42,453 nucleotides of DNA from Limibacillus sp. (lineage in GTDB: Bacteria; Pseudomonadota; Alphaproteobacteria; Kiloniellales; CECT-8803): assembly GCA_037379885.1 (NCBI GenBank), contig JARRJC010000002.1, forward strand, positions 1-42,453, given 5' to 3'. Positions 33,214 through 40,124 of this stretch are shown here, in pieces. Every line of letters begins with the position of its first letter. Positions within the stretch are counted from its first letter, which is position 1. The notes under the pieces are model-generated. The model was not told the DNA's origin. It was given only the letters and a program-made list of their open reading frames with translations, and did no database searches. Both the position numbers and the translations under genes were made by a program.

Positions 33214-35024
33214 ATGACATGCTCCCAGGGCCGCGACAGTCTGACGGCGCCGTTGATGATCCCGACCATGGAGTAGGTCTGCGGGAAGTTGCCCCAGGGC
33301 GCGCCCGTGGTGGTGTCGGTGTCCTCGGACATCAGACCCAGCGGCGTGCGCGCGGCCAGCAGCGCGTCGAAGATCTCCCGCGCCTCGTCCTTGCGCCCGA
33401 TGCGCACCAGCGCGTCGAGCCGCCAGAAGGCGCAGATGTTGAAGGCGGTCTCCGGCTTGCCGAAGTCGTCCGCCTCCTCGTAGCGCAGCATGAAGGGGCC
33501 GTGGCCCAGCACCTCCTCGATGCGCTCCACCGTCGCGATGAACCGCGGGTCCTTGGGGTCGAGGAAGCCGACCTCGGCCATCAGCAGGACCGAGGCGTCG
33601 AGGCTCTCGCCCTCGAAGGATTCCACGAAGGCCTGGCGCTTGTCCGACCAGGCGCGCTTCAGGATCGCTTCCTTGATGGTCTTGGCGCGCGCGCTCCAGA
33701 AACCGGCGCGCTCGCCCAGGCCAAGCTGACCGGCGATCTTGGCGAGGCGGTCGCAGGCCGCCCAGCACATGAGGCTGGAGGAGGTGTGGACCCGCGCCCG
33801 GGTGCGCAGTTCCCAGAGCCCGGCGTCGGGCTGGTCGTGCAGCCTGAAGGCCTGCTCGCCCAGAGCCTCCAGCCGGCGGAACTCGCCCTCGCCCACCGTC
33901 ATGATCAGGCGGCGGTCGAAGAAGGCCTGGGCCGCGCCCAGGATGATGTTGCCGTAGGTGTCGTGCTGGAAATGCTCGTAGGCCTGATTGCCGATGCGCA
34001 CGGGGCCCATGCCCTGATAACCGGTCAGCGCCGGTTCGATGCGCTCGACCAGGGCGTCTTCCAGGCCGATCCCGTAGACCGGCTGGATGTGCCCGTCCTT
34101 GGCGTTGGCCACCACGTTCATCAGCCAGCGGAAGTAGGTCTCCATGGTCTGGACGGCGGCAAGGCTGTTGAGCGCGCGCACCACGAAGAAGGCGTCGCGC
34201 ACCCAGCAGTAGCGGTAGTCCCAGTTGCGCTCCGAGTTCGGCGATTCCGGGATCGACGTGGTCATGGCCGCGACGATGGCGCCGGTCGGCTCGTAGGAGC
34301 AGAGCTTCAGCGTGATGGAGGCGCGGATCACCGCGTCCTGCCAGTCGAGCGGCAGCGCGAGGCGGTGCGTCCAGACCCGCCAGTAGGCGACGGTCTCCTT
34401 CTCGAAGCTCTCGGCGATGGCCGCCGGGCCGTCGCCCAGCGTCTCGTCCGGCCCCAGGATCATGTTCACCGGCTCGTCCAGATTAAAGAGCGTCTCGCCC
34501 AGCAGATAGTCGATCGGCAGGTCGCTGGTGAGCCGGAGCGTGGTCGCGTCGTCCACGTAGCGGACATGGTTGGAGCCGGAGGTGATGCGCGGCGCCTTGG
34601 TGCCGTAGTTGAAGCGCGGGCGCACGCGAACGCGGACGCGCGGCGTGCCGCCGAGCGGCTTCAGGCGGCGCACGATCATCTGCGGACGGAAACTGCGCCC
34701 GCGCGCCTTGAAGCGAGGACAGAAGTCGATGATCTCGACCGAGCCCGAGGGCGCGTGCAGCACGGTCCGCAGCACCGCCGTGTTGGCGACGTAACTCTGT
34801 TCGCTGGCGGTCTGACCTTCCAGTTCGATGGCGAAGACCCCGTCCCGGCCCTTGCCCTTGGCGGCCGTCTCCTGTCTTCCGGCATCGCTGCCGCTGCCCA
34901 GAAGGCCATGGAACACCGGGTCCCCGTCGAAGCGCGGCAGGCAGCTCCAGACGATGGAGGCGTCTCTGTCGATCAGCGCGGAGATGGTGCAGTTTCCGAT
35001 CAGCCCCAGGTTCAGGTCGCTCAC
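33210..35024 (-). CDS. Glycoside hydrolase family 15 protein (trehalase/glucoamylase-like)
   Basis: A 604-aa GH15 protein with an N-terminal beta-sandwich domain and a C-terminal (alpha/alpha)6 barrel. The barrel shows the family block NWDYRYCWVRDAFFVVRAL and the late ICAFWRLDALVRIGR. The DIGNCTISALIDR-like opening reads GLIGNCTISALIDRDASIVW. Bacterial GH15 proteins of this form act on trehalose or maltose-type substrates. I start at the GTG at 35022-35024, which overlaps the otsB stop as GTGA with GGAGG about 10 nt upstream; an ATG 11 codons further upstream overlaps otsB more and is less likely. It lies between otsB and otsA, so a trehalose-related role is the best inference. Whether it degrades trehalose or makes a derivative is unknown. 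Confidence 0.88.
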   Translation of the reverse strand: MSDLNLGLIGNCTISALIDRDASIVWSCLPRFDGDPVFHGLLGSGSDAGRQETAAKGKGRDGVFAIELEGQTASEQSYVANTAVLRTVLHAPSGSVEIIDFCPRFKARGRSFRPQMIVRRLKPLGGTPRVRVRVRPRFNYGTKAPRITSGSNHVRYVDDATTLRLTSDLPIDYLLGETLFNLDEPVNMILGPDETLGDGPAAIAESFEKETVAYWRVWTHRLALPLDWQDAVIRASITLKLCSYEPTGAIVAAMTTSIPESPNSERNWDYRYCWVRDAFFVVRALNSLAAVQTMETYFRWLMNVVANAKDGHIQPVYGIGLEDALVERIEPALTGYQGMGPVRIGNQAYEHFQHDTYGNIILGAAQAFFDRRLIMTVGEGEFRRLEALGEQAFRLHDQPDAGLWELRTRARVHTSSSLMCWAACDRLAKIAGQLGLGERAGFWSARAKTIKEAILKRAWSDKRQAFVESFEGESLDASVLLMAEVGFLDPKDPRFIATVERIEEVLGHGPFMLRYEEADDFGKPETAFNICAFWRLDALVRIGRKDEAREIFDALLAARTPLGLMSEDTDTTTGAPWGNFPQTYSMVGIINGAVRLSRPWEHVI

Positions 35025-35761
35025 GCTTCGCAGGCCTCCAGGTTCTTGTTCAGCCACTCGATCAGGGCCTCGGGCGAGGCGGCGCGGTAGCGGGCGCTGC
35101 TTTCCCCTTCTCCCACCTTAATGGTAAGGCCGCCGAGCGCCTCGACCACCCCGAAGGCGTCCTCGTCGGTCACGTCGTCCCCGGCGTAGAGCGGGCGGCG
35201 TCCGGAAAAGGGCGGCTCCTCCATGAAGTCCCGGATCGCCAGGCCCTTGTCACGGCCCTCCGGCTTCACCTCGATCACGAACTTGCCGTGCAGCAGCACG
35301 GCGTCGTCGATGTCCTCGATGGCGCGCTCCATGGCGGCGAGGCATACCGCTTCCAGATCAGGCCGCGCGCGGTAGTGCAGCGCGAGGCTGCCGCCCTTGG
35401 GCTCCAGCAGGAGCTCGGGCGCGCGCTCCAGCAGCGGCTCCAGACGGCTGGCCAAACGCTCAATCGGCAGCGTCGCCTGATGGCTGTCGTGATAGCGCCC
35501 GTCCGCGCCGCGCCGCACAACGCCGTGGACGCCCGCGACTGGCAGCGTGATGCTGGAGAGAAAGGCGTCGATCTGCTCGATCTCGCGCCCGGTCACGATT
35601 GCGACGGCCCCGCCGAGGCGCGCGCTGAGGCGCACCAAGAGGCTGCGCGCTTGCGCAGTAACCTCAACGTCTTCCGGCCGATCCACCAGATCGACCAAGG
35701 TGCCGTCGAAGTCCAGGAAGACGGCCAGCGTCTCCAGTTTATCCAACTCGGGCAGAGCCAT
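35021..35761 (-). CDS. otsB: Trehalose-6-phosphate phosphatase
   Basis: A 246-aa HAD-superfamily phosphatase that dephosphorylates trehalose-6-phosphate. Motif I with the nucleophilic Asp is VFLDFDGTLVDL at about residues 14-25. The cap region VAGVHGVVRRGADGRYH and the HAD motif region RDKGLAIRDF followed by the DD motif in YAGDDVTDEDAF are present. The length is normal. It is the first gene of the otsB, GH15, otsA operon. The 127 bp upstream contain a GGAACC on the coding strand that resembles the -35 of the general-stress sigma factor EcfG, but no matching -10 is present, so no promoter is called. Confidence 0.93.
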   Translation of the reverse strand: MALPELDKLETLAVFLDFDGTLVDLVDRPEDVEVTAQARSLLVRLSARLGGAVAIVTGREIEQIDAFLSSITLPVAGVHGVVRRGADGRYHDSHQATLPIERLASRLEPLLERAPELLLEPKGGSLALHYRARPDLEAVCLAAMERAIEDIDDAVLLHGKFVIEVKPEGRDKGLAIRDFMEEPPFSGRRPLYAGDDVTDEDAFGVVEALGGLTIKVGEGESSARYRAASPEALIEWLNKNLEACEA

Positions 35762-35888
35762 TTTGAAAGAAGCTTCCAGCCCCCTGCTGTAGAGCGGTTC
35801 CTTGTCGCCGCCGCCCTTTGTTGCAGAGCAGCATGAGCCAAGGCTAGCGCAAGCCGGAGCCCTTTGCCAAATCGTTCGCGGCGGCCGG

Positions 35889-36803
35889 TCAGGCGGCGGG
35901 GGTGAGTTCGCGGATCAGCGCGGCCAGTTCGGTGACGCTTTGGTCGACCGTCTTGCCGGAGGTGTCGAGGCTGGCCTCCGCGCGGGAATAGAAGCGCTCG
36001 CGCGCCTCCAGGATCGCACGCAGCTCGTCCATCGCCGCCGGGTTTCCGGCCATGGGGCGGCGGTCGCCCTGGGCGCGCACCCGCTCCATGTGCTCTTCCG
36101 GGCTGGCGCGCAGCCAGATCGCGTGGAAGGATTTCAGGAGGATCTCATAGGTCGAGGGCTCGCCCACGATGCCGCCGGCGACGGCCAGCACCACCGCCGG
36201 GTTGCGCGCCACCACCATCTTCAGGCAGCGCTGCTCCAGCCGCCGGTACCCCTCCTGCCCATAGAGCGAGAAGATCTCGGCGACGGCGAGGCCGCTCTCG
36301 GCCTCTATCTCCCGGTTCAGTTCGATGAAGGGCAGCGCAAGACGCTCGGCCACCAGACGGCCCAGGGTCGACTTGCCCGCGCCGCGCAGACCGATCAGCG
36401 CGATACGGCCGGTCTTCATGTCGACCCCGCCGGCGTCGCGAATCTCCGACAGCAGCTCGAAGAGGCGCTTGCGCTCCTCCGGCGTCGTGCGCCGCACGGC
36501 GTCGAGGAGGCTCAAAGTCTCGGCGTCGGTCTCGCCCTCGCCCAGGAGGTCCTCGATGCGGATCGCCGTGGCGCGGGCCACCTGGCGCAGCAGCAGGATC
36601 GAGATGTTGCCGGCCCCGTTCTCAAGCTGCGCCAGATAGCGCTCCGACACGCCGGAGGCCTGGGCCAGCATCTTGCGGGACATGCCGAGACGGGTGCGCG
36701 CGGAGCGCACGCGCGCGCCGACGCGGCCCAGGAACTCGGCTTCCCGGTCCAGGGCCTCGGCGGATTTCTCTTCCCTATCGGCGCTCACGTCCTGCTTTTC
36801 CAT
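35889..36803 (-). CDS. boxR: BoxR/BzdR-type regulator: XRE HTH fused to shikimate-kinase-like domain
   Basis: A 304-aa regulator with an N-terminal XRE-type HTH (about residues 26-87: GMSRKMLAQASGVSERYLAQ) and a C-terminal shikimate-kinase-like domain from about 130. The latter keeps the P-loop GLRGAGKST (138-146). The site that would carry the shikimate-binding DxD reads ELN (161-163), which fits a ligand-sensing rather than a kinase role. In BzdR/BoxR of Azoarcus the ligand is benzoyl-CoA. The ATG at 36801-36803 overlaps the thioesterase stop by 19 bp; a GTG at 36786-36788 would give a GTGA overlap instead and is also possible. It is the last gene of the box operon, so it would be co-expressed with its targets. 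Confidence 0.92.
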   Translation of the reverse strand: MEKQDVSADREEKSAEALDREAEFLGRVGARVRSARTRLGMSRKMLAQASGVSERYLAQLENGAGNISILLLRQVARATAIRIEDLLGEGETDAETLSLLDAVRRTTPEERKRLFELLSEIRDAGGVDMKTGRIALIGLRGAGKSTLGRLVAERLALPFIELNREIEAESGLAVAEIFSLYGQEGYRRLEQRCLKMVVARNPAVVLAVAGGIVGEPSTYEILLKSFHAIWLRASPEEHMERVRAQGDRRPMAGNPAAMDELRAILEARERFYSRAEASLDTSGKTVDQSVTELAALIRELTPAA

Positions 36804-37324
36804 TCGGGCAAGGGCCCCTGACGGGCCAGATAGTCCTCGATCGAGGCTCTCATGTTATCCGGAATCGCCACGGCCTTCATCTCGTTGGCGCCGACGAAGG
36901 CGGCGGTGGTGCGGCCGTAGAAGCAGACCGCATCCTCCTGGCGCGCCTCGACCAGATGGCTGAGGGAGGAGCGCCCCAGACGTTCGACATAGACCGAGAC
37001 CAGCAGCGGCGCGCGCGGCGTCACCGGAGAGACGAAGTCGAAGCCCAGCGAGACGAAGGGCGTGCCGACGCCGTGGTCCAGGTTGATCTCGTACCAGTTG
37101 ACGCCCAGACAGGCCTTGTACCAGGCCTCCACGGCCAGCAGTCCCCAGGCGGGGATGTTGGCGGTGTAGGCGATCTGCGCCGGGTCGCAGTCGCCCCAGC
37201 CGACGGTGATCTCCCGGATCAGCGGCACCTGGGCGGCCACGCGGGGCGCATCGAGGTCGCGAAAGGCTCCGGCGGGGCGCATGCCCCTTACGCCGCGCTC
37301 GCGGTGGTCAGTAGGTTTCGACAT
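36785..37324 (-). CDS. Acyl-CoA thioesterase, 4-hydroxybenzoyl-CoA thioesterase-like (hotdog fold)
   Basis: A 179-aa hotdog-fold thioesterase. The family active-site region is seen as VGWGDCDPAQIAYTANIPAW, with the catalytic Asp at about residue 47, matching the GDCDPAGI pattern of the Pseudomonas 4-hydroxybenzoyl-CoA thioesterase class. Its N-terminus is longer than usual by about 30 residues; another ATG 14 codons in is possible. It overlaps the boxA stop by 17 bp. The likely job is to release CoA from excess or dead-end benzoyl-CoA derivatives, in the same operon as the epoxidase. That job is an inference from position. Confidence 0.87.
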   Translation of the reverse strand: MSKPTDHRERGVRGMRPAGAFRDLDAPRVAAQVPLIREITVGWGDCDPAQIAYTANIPAWGLLAVEAWYKACLGVNWYEINLDHGVGTPFVSLGFDFVSPVTPRAPLLVSVYVERLGRSSLSHLVEARQEDAVCFYGRTTAAFVGANEMKAVAIPDNMRASIEDYLARQGPLPEWKSRT

Positions 37325-38513
37325 GGTAGCGTCCGCTGCTCCGCATCTCAGGCTTCAGGTCGGACCAGCTCATACCATGTTCGCGGCAGATATCGGATAG
37401 GGCTTCGTCCACGCCGTTCTCCATGCCCTTCAGGCCACAGATGAAGATGTGGGTCCGCTCGTCGCGCAGCAGCTCGGCGAGGCTGTCGCCGGTCTTGCGC
37501 ATGCGGTCCTGCACGTACTCCTTGGGCTTATCCTCCAGGCGGGAGAAGACCTGGTGCTGCTCCAGCAGCGATGCGGGCACCTTCTTCAGGGGCCCGAAAT
37601 AGGGCAGCTCGCCCGGCGTGCGCGCGCCGAAGTAGAGCACCAGCTTGCCGGGCGCGCCGGGCATGGCGCGGCGGCGGCGCTCGGTGAAGGCGCGGAAGGG
37701 CGCGGAGCCCGTGCCGGTGCAGATCATGACGATGTTGGCCGAGACGTCGCCCGGCATCAGGAAGGTGCCGCCGAAGGGGCCCGTCAGCTTCACCTCGTCG
37801 CCCTTCTTCAGGTCGCAGAGGTAGTTGGAGCAGACGCCCTTTTCCTCCCGCTTGACCGTGAGCGCGATGTTGTTGGCGTTGGGCTTCTCGCCGTCGCGCG
37901 AGGAGGAGATGGAATAGAGGCGGATGTCATGGGGCTTGCCGTTCTCCTGCTCGCCCGGCGGGATCACGCCGACCGACTGGCCTTCCAGGACCGGCATGGA
38001 CTGCTCGCCCAGCGAGAGGATGATGTGGCGCACGTCCGATCCCGTCTCCGGGTCGGTGATGCGGTGGTTGCCCTGCACCGTCGCCACGGCCGGGTTCTGG
38101 CGGCTGAAGAGGTTGATCGAGGGCTTGGAGGCGGAGGCGGGGGCCACCGCCTTGCCGCCGGTCCCGGCGTGGGCCTCGGCCAGCAGCTTGGTGATCTCCT
38201 CCTCCATGGCCTCGGCCAGCTCGCCGCTGTCGGCCTCGCCCAGGTCCTCCTGCTCGGGCAGCTCGTCCCAGGAGAACTGCTCCTCCAGCGAATAGGGCTC
38301 CATGACCAGACGCCAGTTGTCGATGGAGCCGGTCGGACAGGGGGCGATGCAGGCCATGCAGTAGTCGCAGATCTCCGCATCCACCACGACGTTGTCGTCG
38401 TTGTGGGTGATGGCGTCGATGGGACACATCTCCTCGCAGGTGTAGCAGCGGATGCAGATCTCAGGATCGATCAGGTGCTGCTTCATCGGCGAGCCGCTGC
38501 TCTCGGCGCTCAT
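37308..38513 (-). CDS. boxA: Benzoyl-CoA 2,3-epoxidase, reductase component
   Basis: BoxA is the NADPH-dependent reductase that supplies electrons to BoxB. The 401-aa protein has two 4Fe-4S motifs at the N-terminus: CIRCYTCEEMCP (C20, C23, C26, C30) and CDYCMACIAPCP (C49, C52, C55, C59). A ferredoxin-NADP reductase-like domain follows, with IRLYSISSSRDGEK (FAD), GVCSNYLC, MICTGTGSAPFRAF (NADP) and FICGLKGMENGVDEAL. The ATG at 38511-38513 is chosen because AGGGAG lies 7 nt upstream; a GTG two codons earlier also starts the frame but is too close to the binding site. That binding site falls in a copy of a tandem repeat between boxB and boxA. Confidence 0.96.
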   Translation of the reverse strand: MSAESSGSPMKQHLIDPEICIRCYTCEEMCPIDAITHNDDNVVVDAEICDYCMACIAPCPTGSIDNWRLVMEPYSLEEQFSWDELPEQEDLGEADSGELAEAMEEEITKLLAEAHAGTGGKAVAPASASKPSINLFSRQNPAVATVQGNHRITDPETGSDVRHIILSLGEQSMPVLEGQSVGVIPPGEQENGKPHDIRLYSISSSRDGEKPNANNIALTVKREEKGVCSNYLCDLKKGDEVKLTGPFGGTFLMPGDVSANIVMICTGTGSAPFRAFTERRRRAMPGAPGKLVLYFGARTPGELPYFGPLKKVPASLLEQHQVFSRLEDKPKEYVQDRMRKTGDSLAELLRDERTHIFICGLKGMENGVDEALSDICREHGMSWSDLKPEMRSSGRYHVETY

Positions 38514-38523
38514 GGTCACTCTC

Positions 38524-38582
38524 CCTAGTCAGTCGGGCCCTAGTCAGTCGGACCCCTAGTCAACCGGCCCTGGTCAGTCGGG
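38524..38582. repeat. Four imperfect tandem copies of a 14-16 bp unit between boxB and boxA
   Basis: Units begin at 38524, 38539, 38555 and 38569 (CCTAGTCAGTCGG and variants on the plus strand). Read on the minus strand, each unit includes GACTAGG or GACCAGG, and the unit next to boxA supplies its AGGGAG ribosome binding site. Confidence 0.85.
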
Positions 38583-38603
38583 CGCCGCCTCTCGGCGTGC
38601 GGC

Positions 38604-40052
38604 TTACCCGTGAATCTGAACGTACTCGAAATCGCCGGGCTTGTTGTCGATTCCGATGCGCGGCGCGGCGATCCAGTTGGCGTACTGCCCGGCCTCGGTA
38701 ACCGGCTTCATCAGCGAGCTGATGAACTCGCCGTCCTCCTTGGAGGGCAGCCACTGGTCGCGCTTGGCAGCGAAATCCTCCTTGGAGATGAGGAGGCCAT
38801 CCGGCGTCGCCTCGACATCGGCGAAGGCGCCGATCTGACGGTGGAAGGCGACGTGCGGCAGGGTGATCTGGAAGTTGATCCCGGCCTTCTCGATGATCTT
38901 GTTCCAGCGGCCAACGCCCTTCGCGGCGTCCGCGCTGTAGTCGTCGCGCAGGCGCATGTTGAGGGCGGTGAGCGCAGGCTCGTCGACCAGCTCCACCTTG
39001 CCGTCCACGACCTTGGAGACCGGGTAGGTCGCGTCCAGAAGACGGTGATCGTCGTCGATCTTGTCCTCCTGGTAGCGGCCCTTCAGACCGGCGTTGTAGG
39101 CGTTGGCGGCATTGGTCGAGACCTCGGACCCGAAGAGGTCGAGCGACAGCGTGTAGTGCAGGTTGGCCTTCTTCTGCAGGGTCGGCAGGTCGATGACGCC
39201 CAGCGCGCGCACGGCCTCGATGTCGTAGGGGTCTTCGATGCCGGCCTCCTTCATGGCCTCGCAGGTCCGCTGGATGGTGCGGCCCACGCCGGTCTCGCCC
39301 ACGAACATGTGGTGGGCTTCCTCGGTCAGCATGAAGCGGCAGGTGCGCGACAACGGATCGAAACCGGACTGCGCGAGGCTTTCCAGCTGCATCTTGCCGT
39401 CACGATCGGTGAAGTAGGTGAACATGAAGAAGGAGAGCCAGTCCGGGGTCTCCTCGTTGAAGGCGCCCAGCATGCGCGGCTTGTCCTCGTCGCCGGAGCG
39501 GCGGTTCAGAAGCTCGTTCGCCTCCTCCCGGCCGTCCGCGCCGAAGTACTTCTGCAGCAGGTAGATCATGGCCCAGAGGTGACGGCCCTCCTCCACGTTG
39601 ACCTGGAAGAGGTTGCGCATGTCGTAGAGCGAGGGTGCGGTCTTGCCCAGGTGGCGCTGCTGTTCGACCGAGGCGGGCTCGGTGTCGCCCTGGATGACCA
39701 GCAGGCGGCGCAGCATGCCGCGGTACTCGCCCGGCACTTCCTGCCAGGCGGGCTCGCCCTTGTGCTCACCGAAGCCGATCTTGCGGTCCTCCTCCTGCGG
39801 CGCCAGCAGGATGCCCCAGCGGTATTCCGGCATCTTCACATAGCCGAACTTGGCCCAGCCCTTGGGGTCCACGGACACCGCGGTGCGCAGGTAGACCATG
39901 GCCTCCTGAAAGCCCTCCGGCCCCATGTCGTTCCACCAGTTGATGTAGCCCGGATGCCAGCGCTCCAGCGCCTTCAGGACCCGGCGGTCGTCGGCGAGCC
40001 CGACGTTGTTGGGGATCAGGGTGTCGTAGTTGACGTCCAGCGTTTCGATCAT
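38604..40052 (-). CDS. boxB: Benzoyl-CoA 2,3-epoxidase, oxygenase component (diiron)
   Basis: BoxB is the class I diiron oxygenase that epoxidises benzoyl-CoA to 2,3-epoxybenzoyl-CoA. The 482-aa protein matches the family's length. Candidate iron ligands lie at the spacing known for the Azoarcus enzyme, offset by about five residues: E125 (QGDTEP), E155 and H158 (NVEEGRHLW), D216 (FTDRDGK), E245 and H248 (LTEEAHHMF). All six positions are conserved. It is preceded by boxC (61 bp gap) and followed by boxA (90 bp gap with the tandem repeat). Electrons come from BoxA. Confidence 0.97.
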   Translation of the reverse strand: MIETLDVNYDTLIPNNVGLADDRRVLKALERWHPGYINWWNDMGPEGFQEAMVYLRTAVSVDPKGWAKFGYVKMPEYRWGILLAPQEEDRKIGFGEHKGEPAWQEVPGEYRGMLRRLLVIQGDTEPASVEQQRHLGKTAPSLYDMRNLFQVNVEEGRHLWAMIYLLQKYFGADGREEANELLNRRSGDEDKPRMLGAFNEETPDWLSFFMFTYFTDRDGKMQLESLAQSGFDPLSRTCRFMLTEEAHHMFVGETGVGRTIQRTCEAMKEAGIEDPYDIEAVRALGVIDLPTLQKKANLHYTLSLDLFGSEVSTNAANAYNAGLKGRYQEDKIDDDHRLLDATYPVSKVVDGKVELVDEPALTALNMRLRDDYSADAAKGVGRWNKIIEKAGINFQITLPHVAFHRQIGAFADVEATPDGLLISKEDFAAKRDQWLPSKEDGEFISSLMKPVTEAGQYANWIAAPRIGIDNKPGDFEYVQIHG

Positions 40053-40080
40053 GGTCCTTGCCTCCAGTTCCTTGCTCTCT

Positions 40081-40124
40081 CGCGCGTCACACGCGCTTTC
40101 GGTCTTTCGCGCGTTACACGCGCT
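40081..40124. repeat. Two 17-bp copies of a palindromic unit at the boxC stop, period 27 bp
   Basis: CGCGCGTCACACGCGCT (40081-40097) and CGCGCGTTACACGCGCT (40108-40124) differ at one base. Each holds an inverted repeat GCGCGT-N3-ACGCGC. The second contains the boxC stop codon (TAA on the minus strand) and the first carries TGA at the same place. Confidence 0.85.

Noticed and set aside
33214-33768. Upstream extension of the otsA reading frame by about 185 codons
   Set aside because: It lies in the wrong frame inside the GH15 gene; otsA homology starts exactly at the ATG overlapping the GH15 stop.
35762-35888. GGAACC upstream of otsB resembling a general-stress EcfG -35 element
   Set aside because: No GTT-type -10 at the right spacing, so only half of the expected promoter is present.
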